Of a stretch of DNA of 64,000 nt, positions 24,591 through 33,107 are shown piece after piece. The position numbers and the translations under genes were made by a program. The DNA lies in assembly GCA_036936605.1 (NCBI GenBank), contig JAUPFV010000003.1:76926273-76990272 (forward strand), in the 5' to 3' direction. Origin of the DNA: Limnanthes douglasii subsp. nivea. Lineage: Eukaryota; Streptophyta; Magnoliopsida; Brassicales; Limnanthaceae. Below the pieces are notes generated by a model that was not told the DNA's origin, searched no databases, and saw only the letters and a list, made by a program, of their open reading frames with translations. The first letter of the stretch is position 1. Every line of letters starts with the position of its first letter.

Positions 24591-24858
24591 TATTTGTAAA
24601 TTTGTAGTAAGATAATAGCAAGATAAATTATTCATACCATTTGACATTTTAACGAAGTTAAAGAGTATTACTTGAATACTAATCAATATCTTGGGTACAA
24701 ATACTTTGATTCATAAGTATCGAACAACCATACTTTCATATCATTACTTTAGGAGGACGCTGTTACATTCTTATCAACAACAACATAATAAACTCTTTTA
24801 AATTCTATGGAGTTAAGAAAAAGTGAGAAGAAATTGTTGGGTTTAAACTAAATTGTTA

Positions 24859-26454
24859 TCAAAGGGGATCACCGGCGGCCACCGTAAGAACCGCGTCCCG
24901 TGGTGGCGACGGAAGCACTGTAAAAGCCAAAATTGCACTAACTAGGGCAGCAATTGCGCCGAGAACGAAGCCAGGGAGATTTCCTCCTCCAAATAGGGAG
25001 TTAAATGGTCCTCCTCCGACGGAGACGACCATCTGAGGGATAACAATGGCGAGATTCAAAACTCCAAGGGAAAGTCCTTGACCGGCACCAGAACTGCTGG
25101 AGAAAATAGAAGCCAAAGCGAAAGGAACACTGTATGAGATAGCTAATGGAATACCCAAAATCGCAAAAAAGGCTAATGCAGCACCCTTGATGGAATCAGG
25201 GGGCGGCGGAATACTTGCACTGGCCGGTAAAGTAGCACGGTGAGCTTCGGCTAGTTTTGTAATAAGAACAGTGAGAGCCAAACAAACAGCTAATAACAAA
25301 TTAACGATACCCCATAATCTTTTGACGCCACCAACAGCACGGCCTACGGGTTGAATTCCAAGCGACATAAAAGCGAGGACCACCGAATTTAACATGAGAC
25401 CCAAAGCGCCAGCACGGACACCATTGTCATACGCACGTAACGAAGCTTCGGTTGCTGATGATGATGAATCACCGCCGTAGACTTCTCGGCCCATCCAGTC
25501 GGTGTCGTACAACATGAAAGGGAACCACGCAATCAAGTTCAGACATGTCACCACCAACAGCATCCACATGGGTTTCTTCATCACTTTGAAAGCGCCGAAT
25601 AATTCGCCGAACAGTGAAAGTTTGGGTTCGGGTTCGCCACCTTCTTGGAGTATTTCTCCTCCTTCGCCGCCGCCGATACCTTGGTCCGGTGACCACCGTT
25701 TTTCGCTTACGTTTAGTAGAGCGACAATGGTGACGATTGCGAGAAGGATAATTGAGAGGAAAAACGAGCTCTTCAGATTGGCACAGTAGAGATCGCAGGC
25801 TTTTGTCATAGTGAACGGAAACATTTTGTGAAGCCACCGAAAGGAACCGGCGGAGTAGCCCAAGACGTTACCGACGGCCGTGAAGAATGAGAAGAATGAA
25901 TTGGCCAAACTAATTTTTTTGTTGTCGCCAAACGATAGGTCGGCGAGTAAAGCACGGCAGGGACCTTGAAGCATGTTGTTAGCAACGTCGAGGATCCAGA
26001 ATCCAATGGCGAAGATGACAATAGCTCGAGTTTTCACCTCGGCGTCGAGGCGGTCACCGATGGCATGACCAATATCGGAGGCGTAACCGATTACTACAAC
26101 AGCGATGACAACCATGAGGGCTCCAGAGGCGATAAAAGGACGACGGCGGCCGAAACGGGAAGTACATCGATCGCTATGGTAACCGACGAGTGGTTGAACG
26201 AGCATTCCCGAAATCGGACCGCATAGCCAGATAAGGGACGACCACTTGTGTGGGATACCGAGCAGCTGCACGTAGGGTGTGAGCAGTGAAAGCTGTAGGG
26301 CCCACCCGAATTGTATGCCCGCCGCAATAGACGCGACCATGATGATTTTTTTGGCCGGCGTTGGCTGATGTGGTGGTTGTGACTCATGTTCGAGCTGGAG
26401 CGACGAAGGTCTTGGTTGGGTCCCATTGACCCCTGCCTGAGGATCTGTCTCCAT
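24859..26454 (-). CDS. SUT1/SUC2-like: Sucrose/H+ symporter, copy 1
   Basis: This is a complete 531-residue plant sucrose transporter of the glycoside-pentoside-hexuronide/MFS superfamily, which moves sucrose with protons across the plasma membrane, typically for phloem loading or sink uptake. It has twelve predicted membrane helices with cytosolic ends. Family hallmarks are [11 protein letters not shown] with the conserved His69, RFGRRRPFI (residues 100-108), DLSFGDNKK, a central loop rich in Gly/Glu (259-276), [12 protein letters not shown] and [17 protein letters not shown]. The start ATG gives the normal family length. The gene has no intron, while most plant homologues have several. It differs from copy 2 at 12 residues. 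Leu307 (Trp in copy 2 and in the family) and Asn485 (Asp in copy 2 and in the family) are unusual. Symbol is by similarity only. Confidence 0.95.
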   Translation of the reverse strand: METDPQAGVNGTQPRPSSLQLEHESQPPHQPTPAKKIIMVASIAAGIQFGWALQLSLLTPYVQLLGIPHKWSSLIWLCGPISGMLVQPLVGYHSDRCTSRFGRRRPFIASGALMVVIAVVVIGYASDIGHAIGDRLDAEVKTRAIVIFAIGFWILDVANNMLQGPCRALLADLSFGDNKKISLANSFFSFFTAVGNVLGYSAGSFRWLHKMFPFTMTKACDLYCANLKSSFFLSIILLAIVTIVALLNVSEKRWSPDQGIGGGEGGEILQEGGEPEPKLSLFGELFGAFKVMKKPMWMLLVVTCLNLIAWFPFMLYDTDWMGREVYGGDSSSSATEASLRAYDNGVRAGALGLMLNSVVLAFMSLGIQPVGRAVGGVKRLWGIVNLLLAVCLALTVLITKLAEAHRATLPASASIPPPPDSIKGAALAFFAILGIPLAISYSVPFALASIFSSSSGAGQGLSLGVLNLAIVIPQMVVSVGGGPFNSLFGGGNLPGFVLGAIAALVSAILAFTVLPSPPRDAVLTVAAGDPL

Positions 26455-26936
26455 TTGTGTTGTGTGTTAAGGTGTGTCTCTCTCTTTTATCTATAACTAT
26501 AAGCAGTGTTGTTTCACTCTCTAGCTCTAGATTTTGTCTTTTTCTGAAATTGTTTATGGTCAAACATAAAGGGGATGCTGCCTTAAATATTAAAAGATGG
26601 TGCTCTAAAATTATTATTAGCTGAGCTGGATATGGTAGTGGATAAGTGGATATCACTTATATGCGACGTGTAATTTTCCTTTTTGACTAATTTTATAATT
26701 CGTATATATATATATATATATATGAGACTAAGACCGAGACTGAGATGTGGTAAGTCTTCCTTTTTCCCTATTTTAAGTCAAATTCAATTTAAAAGTACAT
26801 GAAACGAGTAATTTATAGATAAATACCACTTTCTGTGAAATGAATAAACTATTCTTTTATTTTTCCAAAGACTACTGTCTGTATTACGATGATAAATTTT
26901 TATTTATTTGACCAATTTTCAACCTATAACATAGAG
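26455..26936 (-). promoter_or_regulatory. 5' flank of sucrose transporter copy 1
   Basis: The first 200 bp upstream of the ATG are nearly identical to copy 2 and include a CT-rich leader (minus-strand reading GAGAGAGACACACC). A TA dinucleotide repeat (about 26702-26723) is much longer than at the same place in copy 2 (53533). No reliable TATA box or transcription start can be assigned. Confidence 0.5.
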
Positions 26937-26950
26937 AAAACATAACTACA

Positions 26951-27137
26951 AGCAAGCTCCGAGTTGGTTGAGTATGGCATCCTTATGATCAAAAGGTCAT
27001 GAGTTCGAGTCCCTCTACATACGCTTTTTCGGTTTACCTTCTGACGTTGGTTTGCAGGCTATCGCGTCAGACTGAAGGTTTATCCTATGCGCACTCATTG
27101 CACTCTGAATAGCGGTTGCGGATGCCTTTCGAAAAAA
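26951..27137 (+). mobile_element. tRNA-derived SINE in copy 1
   Basis: This is a 181-bp body plus poly-A. It has a pol III A-box-like GAGTTGGTTGAGTATGG and a B-box-like GAGTTCGAGTCCC (27001-27013). It is flanked by perfect 14-bp target duplications AAAACATAACTACA (26937-26950 and 27138-27151). The empty site is present once in copy 2 at 54031-54044, so the insertion came after the duplication. Confidence 0.92.
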
Positions 27138-27240
27138 AAAACATAACTACAAATTCACAAATAATTCCAAACAGAATATGAAAACTATTTAATTTATACC
27201 GTCAACTTTTATAATTAATAATATGGCATTTGCATTTTAT

Positions 27241-28050
27241 AAAGTTGTGAACACTAATGCTAGTCTAAAATGCTAGAGGAGTTCTAAGTCAATTCAATTC
27301 CAGATTTTATTTGACTGACATTTTGAACATTGTTTGGCTTTTCATATTCGAATTTTGAATCGAGTTTGAATGTACTAAAATTAGTCTCTTATAAAAGTAT
27401 GCTGATAGACGGAACTCTCGAATTTATCTATATTTTTTAAACAAGCTTACAAAATATTGAAATTTATCTAATCCGATTAGAAAAAACTGTGATAGGAATC
27501 CAGAGTTAGGAGGTTCAAACCTAAGTTTTTGTGAAGGTCAAAATTGTCAAAAATACTAACTTCAATGAGTAATTTCAATTTTTAATTTCGTGCGACTTCG
27601 CGGAGTAATTGTGGCTTTTTTTTTAACAATTCCTTTTTGTTACATGTTCTTAATAGCGCGAAAATGGAAAAAAAATGGTACTCCAAATTATTAAAAAATA
27701 GTGATTTTGAATTTCTCTATCCCCTTTTATTTTAGAATTAGAATACAGTATTTTGAAATATCCATCTTATAAATATAAGACAGGATAAGATGATATTGAA
27801 AAACTTATAAATATAAGATAGGGTAGGATGATATTAAAAAAAATCTTCTACAATATACCAAAACAAATTTTAGCACGAAATATTAAAGATGACTGAAAAT
27901 AGAACTTACCTTAGCCAGCCAAACACCAGTGCCGTCCTCATCCAAACAGCACCATCAGCACCCAAACACCAAACACGAGTCGACTTCAACTCCACCGAAT
28001 CAAGAACGGCAGCAGGTCGAGCAACTTACGCAGATGAATAAATAGTAGCC
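27241..28050. other. AT-rich spacer
   Basis: No gene or clear repeat is seen. The sequence is unique in this window and begins where homology to copy 2 stops. Confidence 0.5.
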
Positions 28051-28118
28051 CCTCGAAGCCAGCTACAGCATTCCCCCTCTATCTCCTCACACAAACCAGC
28101 CGAAGCAGTCCCTCCACG

Positions 28119-28560
28119 GTAAGTTGATTCGATTTTGGTTCTTGTTACGGTGTTGATTTGGTCTCTCGTATACACGTTCTGCTTTCGTACTAGGTGATAG
28201 GGGTCGACTTTTAGGGTTATTGATAGGTTACGGTATCGATTTGATACCTTATGTCTGCAAGTGTTCTTCGCCACACGGGGGGAAGAACACGGTCCCTACA
28301 CCATCGTGTGGCGTAGTAACCCTGCCCCACGCCATCATTGTGGCGTAGGTATAAGGGTTTACGTCTCATTTATGGCGTGCACCTTTATACCCACGCCACA
28401 GTGATGGCGCTGGCTGCTCCGATCACCGGCCGGGACCGGTTTATTCTTGTTCTTTGGTGTGTGTTAACCTGGTTTATGCTATTATTTATTTAAAAACGCT
28501 TCGAGCGTGACAAATTGTGTTTTCGACGAACCTTGACATTTAGTACATTTTATATTTCAG
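28119..28560 (+). other. Probable 5'-UTR intron of the PMD gene with CGCCA/TGGCG modules
   Basis: A good donor (GGTAAGTTG at 28118-28126) and acceptor (TTATATTTCAG ending 28560) bracket 442 bp directly before the PMD start codon. Inside are repeated complementary words CGCCA and TGGCG (28269-28410), able to form several short stems. Similar modules occur at 32770-32935. Confidence 0.5.
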
Positions 28561-28563
28561 GTG

Positions 28564-30417
28564 ATGGATCATGGCGACGCCACACATTCTGCGGATGGCT
28601 CGCGGACGAGGAGAATAAAAAAGCGGAGTAGGGTACGGGGAGTTGGTCAGCCCGTTTTAGCTGCCGATTCAGCAGTTCCGATGGATGAGTTGCCTATAGT
28701 TTCCGGACCGCATGCGTCCGGATCGAGTTCTTCTTCTGCTTCCGCTTCCCGCGGACGACGACATCCTCCCCCATCTACAGGGCAGCGTAGAGCTCCTCCT
28801 CCGTCCAGATTGCCACCGCTATTTGGCGAGGATTTCATCTCTCATACTGCATACCACCTTTATATGAGAGAGGTAATATCGAAATTCTAATTTGACATTT
28901 TATGACTGTTTAGTTTTATCGTATGCTAATTCGAACAAATCTTTTCAGGAGCGAGAGATGCGGCTATATGCCCATTATCCTAGTCATAGAGCATGAAGTT
29001 TGGCTGCACAGACTATGGTACGCACCGTAGTTAACGCCATTCCTTTCGGTCGTCTCATAGAGCCGTTCTATCTAATGCACACACACTCCAACATGACGGA
29101 GGTTTTTCTAGAGCGGTGGCATATGAAGACTAATACTTTTCATCTCTCGTTCGGAGAGATGACGATTACTCTCGACGACGTCCACACCATTATGGGACTC
29201 CCAGTTCAGGGTGAGTTTGCTGTGTTTCCCGTTATATCTGACAAGACTATGGCCATGCACGAGTGCGCTGAACTGCTTATGGTGGATAAGTTTTCCTTCG
29301 TTACGGAGGCTGAGAAATGCAAGGGCGTTGGTTTGGGGTTTAAATGGCTCTGGAGTAGGTTTAGTGGGCCAGAGTTCTGCGATGACAACCCTGATCTTAG
29401 TGATCTGATGGTAGATGTACTCCAATTAAAAATATTGTGTATGTTCGGCACAGTCATATTCCCGGACAAGAGCAACATGTACTCCAATTAAAAATATTTG
29501 TTCTTGTTGCGTGATTTGACTCAGGAGGGTGTCGGTAGGTACTCATTGGGTAGTGTTGTTCTCGCTTACACTTACCACCATCTGGGTAAGGCCTCTCTTC
29601 ACGACACGAGGACTATGGCCAGATGTATCGATTTGCTGGACACATGGATGCGGGATCATTTTTTCATGCTCCGTCTTGTTACTCATTCCACTTACACTGA
29701 GGGTCAGCCCATTATTGGTAGATGGGATACAGCTGCAGCAGTATCTGACTCCCGGACGAAGCTGAACCTTCGTATCTCCATTAACAATCTGGAAGAGAGC
29801 GATATAAGTCTTATTCTTTAGTGATCCTAAAACTTATTTTTTATGTGTTTATGTTCATATCCGTTTGTATTGCAGATATTTTTTATCCTTATCGTGCTAT
29901 ACACGATCATTTCCCGTTCGAACATATAGCATGGTTTCGAAATGTCACATGCGGTGTGGAGTACTCTTAGGGATACTATCCAGAGCGAGTTCAGCGGCAG
30001 TTTGGCCGTGTCCAGAGGACTATCGCGCATCCTTTGGTAGATATACAGTCGAAGTCAAGGAGAAAACCGAAGACGGTGGCGTATGCATTCAATGCGGATG
30101 ATTGGGAGAGATGGGAGAGCAGCAAGTTGCATCAGGCTTTTTGGGGAGCGATGGTGGGAGACGAGATGGATTCTTTTTGTGAGCCTGAGTACCTTCTCTT
30201 TCATCAGAGGATTAGCTGGTTCGACCTCATCAACACCGCAATCTACTCACTCGATGACTATGTGCATAAGGATCGAGAATGAGCTATCATCTGACATTTG
30301 CGTGCTGGTATGCGCAGGATCTCGTTGTTTCCTGGAGTTGGTGAGTTTGATCATGATTTTGATCGTCTGGCTGGGGCTTACGAGGATATTTTGTCCACTG
30401 CCAAGAGACTTGCTTAG
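28564..30417 (+). pseudogene. Plant mobile domain (PMD, MAIN-like) pseudogene
   Basis: This is related to the aminotransferase-like plant mobile domain family, found both in transposons and in the host MAIN/MAIL proteins. Exon 1 (28564-28872) encodes a Ser/Arg/Pro-rich N-terminus. Intron 1 is 28873-28948 (GT...AG). Exon 2 carries the PMD core: FYLMHTHSNMTEVFLERWHM, FHLSFGEMTITLDDVHTIMG, LPVQGE and GSVVLAYTYHHLGKA. A second intron ends near 29876. Exon 3 has the typical PERVQRQFGRVQ and a tryptophan-rich end. The frame is held throughout but broken by stops only: TGA 28994, TAA 29489, TAG 29968, TGA 30280 and TGA about 30292, before a final TAG at 30415. The TAA lies in the second copy of a 22-bp direct repeat (29415-29436 and 29477-29498). 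Confidence 0.8.
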
Positions 30418-30603
30418 TCACTATGTTGTATTTTTTGTTTGTATGATACTTTAACACTATTGTCGGTTACTTTGATGTTTTGTTTGTTTTTTATACACGT
30501 TCTATGCGGTTACCCAGTTTTAAGTTGATATATCTGTATTTTTGCAATTGCTTAGATGTTTTGGTTGTTTTAAAACTATAGTACATTGAAGGAAAGTTTA
30601 AAC

Positions 30604-30691
30604 GTAATTGAAACATAATTGAAAAGTAATTGAAACAGAGTTGAAACACAATTCAAACATAATTGAAACATAATTGAAATAGTAGTACTAC
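30604..30691. repeat. 12-bp minisatellite
   Basis: About seven imperfect copies of a 12-bp unit (consensus aattgaaacata) lie just after the PMD pseudogene. Confidence 0.8.
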
Positions 30692-30803
30692 TTAAAACAA
30701 CACATATTAAGGAGTAACTTACTTTAAACACAGACTACTCTAAACATAACAACTCGAAGGCACAAACACAGAAATAGTGAAATGATCAGTTGTCGAAATC
30801 GTA

Positions 30804-31163
30804 TCACAAATTTTTATCTGAATCGTCCCCCTCATTTCTTGCCGCAATCCTATCCTCCAGATACGCCACCATATCCCTACTGATGTAGTTTGCTACAGTC
30901 ATGTTCCAGGCCAAACGTGCTTCTTTATTAATTCTAGATGGCTGGAAAAGCAGAGCAGTGAGCGGTTGGACGAAGCGTTACCTGCTTTTGATTTCGTCAT
31001 GATTTCGCACTTTAACGTCTCCTGCTCCTAAATGCCCATAGTTGAAATACATCTGACATCGGAGACGGTCGAAGAATCCATCGCTACGATCTTCCACCAT
31101 TTCTCGGCAGACAACCCTCACCGTCTTAAGCAAATGATAGTCTTCATCAGCTGTAAACTCCAT
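30804..31163 (-). pseudogene. Small trihelix-like protein, minus paralogue
   Basis: A 119-codon frame starts MEFTADEDYHLLKTVRVVCR and has one internal TAA (30978-30980) right after NHDEIKSR. It is paralogous to the + strand ORF at 31614-31991: both have E-D-x-x-L-x-K near the start, CQM-F-YG in the middle, a DE[VI]K[AS]R motif and similar C-terminal halves. The pattern is weakly like Myb/SANT or trihelix domains of plant transposon proteins (Harbinger ORF1 type). The family was not identified. The two ORFs are head to head, 450 bp apart. Confidence 0.5.
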
Positions 31164-31553
31164 CTATTCAAGTGTTTGTGTTTTTTTGTAAGTAGACTCT
31201 TTGTTTCTATTATGAAATATTGTATTTTATGACATGTTTATATAATATAGTTACTCTTGGCGGGAGCTATTGCGTTGGAAAGAGTTTTGGGTTAATGAGA
31301 ATCGGCATTTGGCAGGTTTTTTTTGGAGGGGATTAAAATGTTGGCGGGTATTTATTGGCGGGAGTTTTTGTGTTGGCGGGAGTTATTATGCCGGTTGGAG
31401 TTATTGGTGGGTCACGGTTGAATTTAATAATCTATGCAACTTTACCAAGTAAGTTAGGCGTTCGTCTTTATCCTTATCTTTCTTCCCCCTAACTTTACAC
31501 GTGTCACGTTTTAATTCGTCTAACTGGATTACGTTATTCAAAAAGAAAATTAT
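31164..31553. other. Intergenic region between divergent paralogues, GGCGGGA-rich
   Basis: No ORF is supported. Variants of ttggcgggagtt recur between 31258 and 31395, a loose tandem repeat. It may serve as a shared promoter for the divergent pair. Confidence 0.4.
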
Positions 31554-31561
31554 CTATAAAT
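31554..31561 (+). promoter_or_regulatory. TATA box of the 125-residue ORF
   Basis: TATAAATA lies 53 bp before the ATG at 31614. This is a spacing compatible with a short 5' leader. Confidence 0.45.
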
Positions 31562-31613
31562 AAATGTTCTATCCACACATAGAAGGTTAAAGAAGTTGAA
31601 AAACCGAACGCAA

Positions 31614-31991
31614 ATGTGTCCATTGAATGAGTTGGAAGATCAATATCTGATGAAAGCATCGATCGAAGTTGGGAACATACACATGGAAGAGGGGCATAAA
31701 GCATACTTTGAGGCATTTCTATGCCAGATGAACTTCTTATACGGAAGGGATGGTGTCCAGCCGCTAAGAATTTCAAGGCGTGTTGATGAGGTGAAGGCTA
31801 GGTGGTCAGTCCTAGTCAAATTCCGTCGTCATCCAGTTTCTGGCCTCACCGAGTTTGAACGTCGTGTTGCGTGTAACCGATTCAATTGCCAGGTCACGGA
31901 TTCTATAACAGAGGATCGGCTGGATGCGGTCTATTCTGACATTATCGACATCCGCTTAGCAGAAGTCAATGACTACCAGGATGCGAAATAA
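31614..31991 (+). CDS. Small trihelix-like protein, plus paralogue
   Basis: An intact 125-codon ORF starts at the ATG at 31614 (MCPLNELEDQYLMKASIEVG), with a TATA box upstream. The central part (AFLCQMNFLYG, VDEVKARWSVL) recalls the third-helix region of Myb/SANT or trihelix domains, in which a conserved Trp follows a basic helix. A long helical C-terminus follows. It is a paralogue of 30804-31163, which has a stop at the equivalent of this Trp. It could be part of a transposon that also carried the PMD gene. I do not recognise the family with confidence, and no function is proposed. Confidence 0.5.
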   Translation: MCPLNELEDQYLMKASIEVGNIHMEEGHKAYFEAFLCQMNFLYGRDGVQPLRISRRVDEVKARWSVLVKFRRHPVSGLTEFERRVACNRFNCQVTDSITEDRLDAVYSDIIDIRLAEVNDYQDAK

Positions 31992-32316
31992 GAAAGGAAG
32001 CTCATGAAATGGAACTGTCCTGATAGATAAGTTTGAGTTATTAATACAGTTTGTGTTTAAGTTCATGTTTCAGTTTGTGTTCGATTTTATGTTTTAGTTT
32101 GTGTTTATGTTTGTGTTTCAGTTGATGTTTCGGTTTATGTCTCAGTTAATGTTTCAGGCCATGTTCCCTTTTATGTTTTAGTTTCAGGTCAGCTTGTTTG
32201 ACTTCATGGAACATTTTTTGAAATTAAGAATTTAATTTAAATTCGAACTTTAAAAGCTTCTAACATTAGCCGTCTATTTAATTTAATTAAACTCAAATTA
32301 AATTAAAATTACAGTT
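31992..32316. repeat. Low-complexity region with GTTT-rich repeats
   Basis: Loose repeats of the type agtttgtgtt/tcatgtttc run from about 32035 to 32190. AT-rich sequence follows. No gene is seen. Confidence 0.5.
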
Positions 32317-32724
32317 TGATGAGTCCGAATTTTGCATGCTCCCCGGACAAGGACAGATCGTTCCAAGCTCTCCGGACCGGACAGATCACTTCGAACACTT
32401 AGCCCAAAGGACTGTTCGAACTATGACAAAAGTACTAAAAAACCTAAACACTACTTGACTAAGCTACTTGCTCTCTTACTTAGAGCTCATGGGTCTTTGA
32501 ACATGACCCGGGTCCATTTAACATGACCCGAAAGCCCATAAGGGCCCAAACATGAGGGTATAAATACCCAACCACCTACATTAAGTGTGGGTAATGAGAA
32601 TTAACTGCTACCAGCCAGCTTAATTATCTCTCTACTCTCTACACTAAAAATAAAACACTCACATACTACTATTAAACACCAAACAAATTACAAGCCTACC
32701 CTCAGGCGATAATTATCACCACCA
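32317..32724 (+). mobile_element. Solo LTR of the B family
   Basis: This 408-bp LTR runs from TGATGAGTCCG to CACCACCA and contains TATAAATA (32559-32566). It matches the LTR of element B (56137-56545, opposite orientation). It is flanked by perfect 5-bp target duplications CAGTT (32312-32316 and 32725-32729) with no internal element sequence. It is therefore a product of LTR-LTR recombination. Confidence 0.93.
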
Positions 32725-32756
32725 CAGTTGATTAAAAAAAACATAAACAATAGAAT

Positions 32757-32945
32757 TTAGGGTTTACCCTATTGCCGCCAGACAATGGCGTAGGGGAAGC
32801 CCTTTTCGCCAACCTGTGGCGGCAATAGGGTTAAATCATAAAGGCTCTCTATTCTTTTGGAACAAAGGCTCCAAAAAAGTCGTCTACGCCAGCCAAATGG
32901 CGTACGGTAGTATTCCTACGCCAACGGTTGGCGTGTAGAGGTCGG
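32757..32945. repeat. Complementary CGCCA/TGGCG modules
   Basis: CCTATTGCCGCCA (32769-32781) is complementary to TGGCGGCAATAGG (about 32816-32828), and inner acgcca/tggcgt pairs occur at 32789-32935. Similar modules lie in the PMD 5' intron. They may be terminal structure of the adjacent MULE, but no second terminal repeat was found. Confidence 0.45.
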
Positions 32946-33107
32946 CTCACGTCATCTTTGAATTTGTGAATTCAATTTTTTTTAAATAAATTTGAACACA
33001 AAATGGAACGTGAATACAATACAAAGTGAGTTTACAACAAAAAACAACATAATCAAAGACAAAATAAATTCGATTTTAAACTAAATATTACAACACCAAC
33101 TCAAATA
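32946..33107. other. AT-rich spacer 3' of the MULE-OTU gene
   Basis: Nothing is recognised in this short stretch. Confidence 0.4.

Larger units (their letters stand above)
18428..27240. repeat. Segmental duplication, copy 1
   Basis: The sequence is collinear with 44780-54133 from ttaggtctgga (18428) to about 27240. It contains gypsy remnant D1, spacer DNA, the sucrose transporter gene and its 5' flank. The transporter part is very similar (12 of 531 residues differ), and the remnant part differs more. Copy-specific differences are two SINE-like insertions and a longer TA repeat here, and a MITE, a 650-bp insertion and a 0.6-kb deletion in copy 2. Confidence 0.92.

Noticed and set aside
25469..26426. 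Arg/His-rich frames inside sucrose transporter copy 1 (and the same in copy 2)
   Set aside because: They overlap the conserved transporter frame, have composition typical of out-of-frame reading, and persist only because the two copies are nearly identical.
26951..27030. Possible functional tRNA gene
   Set aside because: Box-like motifs are present, but there is no cloverleaf acceptor stem. A poly-A tail and target duplications show it is a SINE.
30083..30454. 123-codon + frame after the PMD core
   Set aside because: It is in a different frame from the exon that continues PERVQRQFG and has no recognisable features.
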